Shown piece by piece: positions 58,746-64,000 of a stretch of 64,000 nucleotides of DNA. How positions within the stretch are numbered: position 1 is the first letter of the stretch; every line of letters starts with the position of its first letter. A program made the translations under genes and the position numbers. This stretch comes from Bos javanicus (lineage: Eukaryota; Chordata; Mammalia; Artiodactyla; Bovidae): positions 1,488,001 through 1,552,000 of the forward strand of contig NC_083876.1 in NCBI RefSeq assembly GCF_032452875.1, in the 5' to 3' direction. The notes under the pieces were generated by a model. It did no database searches and was not told where the DNA came from. It worked only from the letters and a program-made list of their open reading frames with translations.

Positions 58746-59242
58746 ATACTGCCTTGTTTGTTGATCAGCTGCCCAGAAATGTCTCTGTAGCTCTTACTAC
58801 ACAGGAAATTATAGACAGGAAAATAGAAAATAAGGTCAATTCTTTAGAAGAAGCAGTCCTGCTTATAGGGCAAGAAGTTATGAATTTACAAATTAAGTTG
58901 TCTTTAAGGTGCCATGCTGAATTTAAATGGATGTGCGTTACCCCTCTACAAGTGAATGACTCCATACATTCTTGGGAACACATTAGGAATCATTCAGATT
59001 TTAGTATTGATATTTCTAAGTTACATCAGGATATTCAGAGTATGAAACACGTGGAGTCTGACTTTTCCTCTCAATGGCTTTGTAATTCCCTTTTTAAAAA
59101 ATCTGGAGGGATATGTTTCCCAAGGATCCTTTTTTACAATAATGATTAATGTGGCCATGTGCTTATGCCTGTTGGTTCTGATTTGTGTAATAGCCCCATG
59201 CCTTTTCAGAATACTCAACCAAAGTGTCTCTGCTTTATCTAC
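58746..59242 (+). pseudogene. ERV env transmembrane-subunit remnant
   Basis: Part of a betaretrovirus-like Env transmembrane subunit. The first frame (to the stop at 59149) has a heptad-like stretch (NKVNSLEEAVLLIGQEVMNL) suited to a coiled coil, cysteine-containing sequence (SLRCHAEFKWMCVTPLQV) and a membrane-proximal part ending FPRILFYNND. A hydrophobic anchor (VAMCLCLLVLICVIAPCLF) follows but in another frame (59142 onward), so a frameshift near the T run at 59130-59136 separates ectodomain and anchor. The surface subunit and cleavage region are missing. I infer no function. Confidence 0.75.
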
Positions 59243-59946
59243 TGAGTCGGGAGCTGCATTGGCATTACTGACAAAATGGAGGCACGGCCCCAACCCCCTT
59301 TCCTCATCTCGCAGGCATGGCCCCAGGATGAAGGAGTTAGGCCTTATGATTCTGACTTGTTCTTTCCTTTCTTCGGTTGAGTTGGCTGGAAAGAATGTTA
59401 ACGTGCTTGAGAGAAGCATGAGAAAGCACAAAGCCTTCTACAGTTGTGCTCAGAAAATAATCTATAAAATAACAATTGACATTTGTTCAAAGATCTTTAC
59501 AAAGAATGTCCCAGGATGAGCACATAGGCCACAGCTTGAGGCCATGGGAAGGATTATTGTCTGAAACCTGTTTGTGAGGGGAATGTTTATGGCAAAAGAA
59601 GTTTGCTAAGTTTAGGGTTTAGGATTAATTAAGAATAGCTAGAAGCCTTTGCAGGAGATAATGATCTTAAGATGCTAGGGGCAAACAGGATTTAGAAAGA
59701 TAAGAAATAAACTGAGGAATGTAGCATGAGTTACAATGTAATCACAAGTTAAGTACAGTAAATCTGGGTGGGGGAAACTAAAAATGTCAAACCTCTGACC
59801 TAATGCTTTTGTCAAAGTATAAAAGAGATCCTGAAGCTTGAAATAAACATGTAGTCCCTAACTGTGAGTCAGAGGCTACATCATCATCAAAGACACTGTC
59901 CATCTCTTCAGGTTGAATCCCTGGCTGCTGGAGCTGGACTCCGGCA
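59243..59946 (+). mobile_element. ERV 3' LTR
   Basis: About 704 bp. Its first bases ('gcattactgacaaaatggag') repeat those of the 5' LTR stub at 58687. It carries a TATA-like tataaaag (59818-59825) and aataaa (59842-59847), and ends GGACTCCGGCA. It is about 10-15% different from the 28011-28683 LTR by eye and lacks an internal block present there near 28430-28500. Confidence 0.9.
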
Positions 59947-60641
59947 GCTGGCTTAAAACTCAACATTCAAAAAACTAAGATTATTGCATCCAGACCTATC
60001 ACTTTATGGCAAATAGATGGGGAAACATTGGAAACAGTGGCAACTTAATTTTCTTGGGCTCTAAAATCACTGCAATGGTGATGGCAGCCATGAAATTAAA
60101 AGACGCTTGCTCCTTGGAAGAAAAGCTATAACCAACCTAGACAGCATATTAAAAAACAGAGACATTACTTTGCCAACAGAGGTCTGTCTAGTCAAAGCTA
60201 TGGTTTTCCAGTAGTCATAAACGGATGTGAGAGCTGGACTGCAAAGAAAGATGAACACTGAAGAATTGATAGTTTTGAACTCTGGTGTTAGAAAAGACTC
60301 TTGAGAATCTCTTGGACTGCAAGGAGACCAAACCAGTCAATCCTAAAGAAAATCAGGCCTGAATATTCCTTTGAAAGGACTGACGCTGAAACTGAAGTTC
60401 TAATACTTTGGCCACCTTATGGGAAGAACTCACTGATTAGAAAAGACCCTGATGTTGGGAAATATTGAAGACAGAAGGAGAAGGGGACAACAAAGTATGG
60501 GATGGTTGGATGGCATCATCAACTCAATGGACATGCATTTGAGCAAGCTCTGGGAGTTGGTGATAGATAGGGAAGCCTGGTATGCTGCAGTCCATGGAGT
60601 CGCAAGTAGTCGCACATGACCTAGTGACTAAAATGAACTGA

Positions 60642-61529
60642 TACTCATCACAAAAACTGGAGAGCAGATATGTAACAAGTGGATTGTCTTTGTAAGTTTC
60701 AATCTTTGGAAAATCAGCAATAGATCTATGTGAAGGGTCTGGCCTTTCTTGGATGTCAGGAGACAATAAGACCAGGAGCATTTATGCATCGGTGATGTAC
60801 ATACCTCTACAAATGCCAACCTCATTTTTAGAGTGGACATCATGACATTAATTTTTATTTGAAAGGAACAAGATATATTGATTTCCCTCCATAGTCTTAG
60901 AAGTATAACTCATGCTTAATAATAGACTTAAGAGATTACCATATTTTCATAACATGGCTAATAGTGAACTCTTGGAGTCTCAGTTGTTGGTATGAAGCAA
61001 CCTTACCAAATGCTGCGTGCACTCAGGATCCAAATCTGGGAAGTTCAGCCTTGAGTCCCAAACACTTAGCATGGGGTCTTTTACAAATTTTTGAATAATT
61101 GAATGCGTGAACTGATGTGTTCTCAAATGAGATAGATAAATGACAAAGCATTCCAGATAGACAGAACACCTTTGAAGAACATTAGAGTCACTTGTATTTG
61201 AAACTCTGCTACAAGAAGATATGTGAACAGAGTTGCAGATCCTTCAAAGAGCTGTGTTTTCTATGTGCTTTATTGACTGACAGCTGTAAGAAGTAAATGG
61301 TGCTCAGATGTTTACAATTGGTCCCCTTCTCTTCTCTCTCTGTAAATGGTCCTTGGATGCCTTTGTTCACTTTCATAGTTTTAGCTGCTATTTTTATATC
61401 TAACATTCCCAAACACATTTTTAATTCATATCATTATTTTTAGCCACAGACTCCCTAATATAAATCTGTCTGCTGTACATATCTAACCAGAGGCTTATTC
61501 CCACCTGAGTCCAAATCTACAGAGTATTG
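60642..61529. other. No recognised feature
   Basis: Unique-looking DNA; short frames only. Confidence 0.4.
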
Positions 61530-61680
61530 AACAGAGTTCTCTGCTTATAATAACCTAAATGGGGGAAAAAAATGAAAAAGAGTGAAGACATGTATATGTA
61601 TAACTGAATCACTTTACTGTACACTTGAAACTAACACAATAATGTTAGTCAACTATACTCCAAAATTTTTTAATTGAAAT
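61530..61680 (+). mobile_element. Old L1 3' UTR end
   Basis: 'atgtataactgaatcacttt', 'ctgtacacttgaaactaaca' and 'gtcaactatactccaaaatt' are the end of an older artiodactyl L1 3' UTR, in order. Confidence 0.75.
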
Positions 61681-62089
61681 TTCAAATCTATTATACATAT
61701 TAAAAATAGAAGTTTATATGTTACTATTTATATCAGAATCTTAAACATAACCCTTCATATCCTCTGAGGTTCAGCATTTCTAGAGAGTTGGGTCTCTCCA
61801 CCCAGCCTTAGCTGCTGTTCAGCAGGGTTTCCCTTCCTCCTGAGAGGCAGTCACTTATGCTGCCTCTAGGAGAGTCCAGTGAGACTGAGCTCTCAGTCCT
61901 ATCTATGGTCATGCAGTTCCTTGCAGGAGAGCAATTCCTCTTGTAAATTCTACATTATTCTTCCCTTTTGTCTCTCTCAATTCCTGGGATTACTTCCCCC
62001 CCACCCCCCACAAAGAAGTAGCACAGAGGAGACCAGGCTGACACACCACCAACTTCTGTGTCTCCTCTGGTGGTACTTGTTGGTGTCCT
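61681..62089. other. No recognised feature
   Basis: Contains a C-rich run near 61995-62010; the 74-codon frame at 61879-62103 has no recognisable family. Confidence 0.35.
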
Positions 62090-62625
62090 GCCCTGTACAC
62101 TGAAATTTCAGCAAAAAACATAGGAGTCATTCCTCCCTTCTTTTCTCCTTAATCTGCTTGACACTAGCCATTACTGATTCTAAATAAAAGATGCATCCAT
62201 CCCTCACTATTTCTGCCAGTACTGACTTGTGTCAGGCACTCACCTTTCCTTAGATTTATTGGAATAGCTTCCTGTCTGGTCTTCTGAGTCTAGTCTCATA
62301 TCTTAACATTTAGTCTCCAAACAACATACAGAAGTCCAGCTGATTCACCTAAACCAGGTCTGAACACACTCTCATTGCTCAAAACCTATCACCTACCAAA
62401 TTCCATTGTCCGATCAGAGCTTACATTTTGAGGGTGGTCTCTCGTGTCTTCCTGTCTTGTAATTTCACTCCCAAAACACAAAACAAGCCATTAAAAATGT
62501 CTATCTCTTTGTCTAGAAATTTTCCCTCCTCTTCTGGTAAACTCTGAGTTTATAACCAAGATCAGACATAATTTTTTTCTTAAATCATATCCACCCTCCC
62601 CCAAGGTGAGATAGACACCTTTCTT
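62090..62625 (+). mobile_element. L2 LINE 3' region
   Basis: L2 words in order: 'acataggagtcattcctccc', 'ggaatagcttcctgtctggt', 'catacagaagtccagctgat', 'ctcattgctcaaaacctatc'. Diverged, no frame. Plus strand as for the L2 at 12530-13410. Confidence 0.7.
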
Positions 62626-62945
62626 CTATGCAACATAAGATTCCTTATGGTATTTATAAATCCATCAAGAGAATGACTCTCGGTTTTGTTTTGTTGTATC
62701 ACATAGCCTTGTTGGTGATGACATTCACCACTATGGCAGGGATGCTTTTGCTATGGGGAGCATCTACCTCTTCCCAATACTTGAAAGCTGTTTCAGACTC
62801 TGTAAGAGAGGGATCAGGTAAAGTGTCTGATTCTGAGATGCCTGCTCTGACAGTATTTTGCTTCCCCTCCACCCATTTCTTCTGAAAATACTATACTCCC
62901 TGAGGGGCAGATGGGGCCTGCTTTGAGTGTCTTTATATCTCAATA
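62626..62945. other. No recognised feature
   Basis: An 85-codon frame at 62628-62885 has a hydrophobic stretch (LYHIALLVMTFTTMAGMLLL) but no family I recognise. It may be part of the old L2 or chance. Confidence 0.3.
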
Positions 62946-63892
62946 TCTCTCCTGAGAAACCTGTATGCAGGTCAAGAAGCAACACTTAGAATGAGACATG
63001 GAACAACAGACTGTTTACAAATTGGGAAAGGAGTATATCAAGTCTGTATATTGTCACTCTGCTTGTTTAACTTCTATGCAGAGTACATCATGCAAAATAC
63101 CAGGCTGGATGAAGCACAAGCTGGAATCAAAATTGCTGGAAGAAATATTAATAACATCAGATATGCAGATGACACCATCCTTATGGCAGAAAGTGAAGAT
63201 CTAAAGAGCCTATTGATGAATGTGAAGGAGGAGAGAGAAAAAGCTGACTTAAAATTCAACATTCAATAAACCAAGATCATGGCATACAGTCCCATTATTC
63301 CATGGCAAATAGACAAGGAAACAATGGAAACAGTGACAGCATTTATTTTCTTGGGCTCTAAAATCAATGCAGATGGTGACTGCTGCCATGAAATTAAAAG
63401 ATGTTTGCTCCTTGGAAGAAAAGCTATGGATAACATAGACAGTATATTAAAAAGCAAAGGTCTATTTAGTCAAAGCTATAGTTTTTCCAGTAGTTATGTA
63501 GGGATGGGAGAGATGGGCCATAAAGCACGCTGAAGAATTGATGCTTTCAGATTGGGGTGCTGGAGAAGACTCTTGAGAGTCCCTTGGACAGCAAAGAGAG
63601 CAAACCAGTCAATTCTAAAGAAAATCAACCCTGAATATTCATTAGAAGGACTGATACTGAAACTGAAGCTACAATATTTTGACCATCTGATGCAAAGAGC
63701 CAACTCACTGTAAAAGACCCTGATGCTGGAAAAGATTGAGAGCAGGAGAAGAAGGGGGTGACAAAGGATGGGATGGTTGGATGGCAGCTCAGTCAGCAAA
63801 CTCTGGGAGATAGAGAAAGACAGGGCAGCCTGCTGTGCTGCAGTCCATGGAATTGCAAATAGTCAAACATACTGAGTGACTGAACAACAATA
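62946..63892 (+). mobile_element. BovB 3' part including RT motif C
   Basis: Plus-strand BovB from 'ctgagaaacctgtatgcagg' to 'gagtgactgaacaacaa'. The frame 62991-63269 (92 codons) encodes LRT-like RT sequence with the YADD motif (NNIRYADDTILMAESEDLKS); the next, 63279-63533, encodes TAFIFLGSKINADGDCCHEI. A deletion has removed the 'YGCESWTVKK' block near 63510. 5'-truncated before motif A. Confidence 0.93.
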
Positions 63893-64000
63893 TATTAATA
63901 CCTTGGAAAGAATCCAACCATTAACTAAGAAGTCAATACATATTTACTGAATAGATAAAGTATAAATGAATATTATAGGCACATCTGAGGTCAGAACAAG

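Larger units (their letters stand above)
58667..59946 (+). mobile_element. Deleted ERV2/ERVK-like provirus, 6-bp TSD
   Basis: The insert starts TGTCAGGAGCC and ends GGACTCCGGCA, so TG...CA ends are present, with gctggc duplicated at 58661-58666 and 59947-59952, the 6-bp TSD usual for class II ERVs. Contents: the first 79 bases or so of the 5' LTR (58667-58745), a jump into the env transmembrane subunit, and a complete 3' LTR. The rest of the 5' LTR, gag, pro, pol and the env surface subunit are gone. It cannot replicate. Confidence 0.92.
57935..60641 (+). mobile_element. BovB with RT, split by an ERV
   Basis: Plus-strand BovB in two pieces, 57935-58666 and 59947-60641. The left part holds the RT (for example the block before 'tttattgactatgccaaaga' at 58274, which is motif A) and ends at 'gtgaaaaagctggc'. 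The right part resumes with 'gctggcttaaaactcaacat' and runs to near the 3' end. No long frame survives in the RT, so it was dead or decaying. Without the ERV it would be about 1.43 kb. Confidence 0.93.

Overview
This window looks like non-genic DNA from a pecoran ruminant (a bovid such as cattle, sheep or goat is most likely). The main evidence is the repeat content: many copies of the BovB (RTE-type) LINE, the ruminant SINEs Bov-tA and Bov-A2, ruminant L1 3' ends with the family's typical terminal sequence, and ERV2/ERVK-like LTRs. Older mammalian repeats (L2, MIR, Tigger1, a MaLR LTR) lie between them. I found no convincing protein-coding gene, exon or functional RNA gene. Every open frame above about 100 codons that I could identify is a BovB or L1 ORF fragment, its antisense shadow, or a chimera of repeats. 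All repeat names come from reading by eye, not from a database search, and edges are good to roughly 5-20 bases unless a target-site duplication (TSD) is quoted.

Layout. 1-9.1 kb: a Bov-tA SINE abutting a BovB 3' end, two more BovB pieces, a pair of nested inverted repeats, an inverted (twin-primed) L1, the 5' half of an L1 on the minus strand (5548-7488), and an MIR split by BovB. 9.1-25.6 kb: mostly old or unique sequence with L2, MIR, a MaLR LTR, six Bov-tA loci, one BovB, microsatellites and a tRNA-Glu-like relic. 25.6-34.7 kb: a 5'-truncated L1 with a perfect 15-bp TSD, three LTR-like blocks, a second twin-primed L1 with an 11-bp TSD, and a deleted Tigger1. 35.3-42.5 kb: a nearly identical tandem duplication of about 3.58 kb whose junctions lie inside BovB copies. 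41.8-49.1 kb: an old minus-strand L1 interrupted by BovB and by a Bov-A2 SINE, flanked by BovB copies in opposite orientation. 49.1-54.2 kb: unique sequence, an L2 and two minus-strand BovB copies. 54.2-56.0 kb: a compound double-inverted L1 insertion inside one near-perfect 18-bp TSD. 57.7-60.6 kb: a plus-strand BovB split by a deleted ERV carrying a 6-bp TSD. 60.6-64 kb: L1 and L2 fragments and a last BovB.

There is no operon or pathway here. The useful biology is the order of events: old L2/MIR/L1 sequence received BovB insertions; SINEs, young L1s and an ERV then landed in those; last, recombination between two BovB copies duplicated 3.58 kb. I did not find a new biological system. The best leads are the BovB-mediated tandem duplication (possibly copy-number variable), the compound L1 insertion, and two chimeric open frames made of unrelated repeats.
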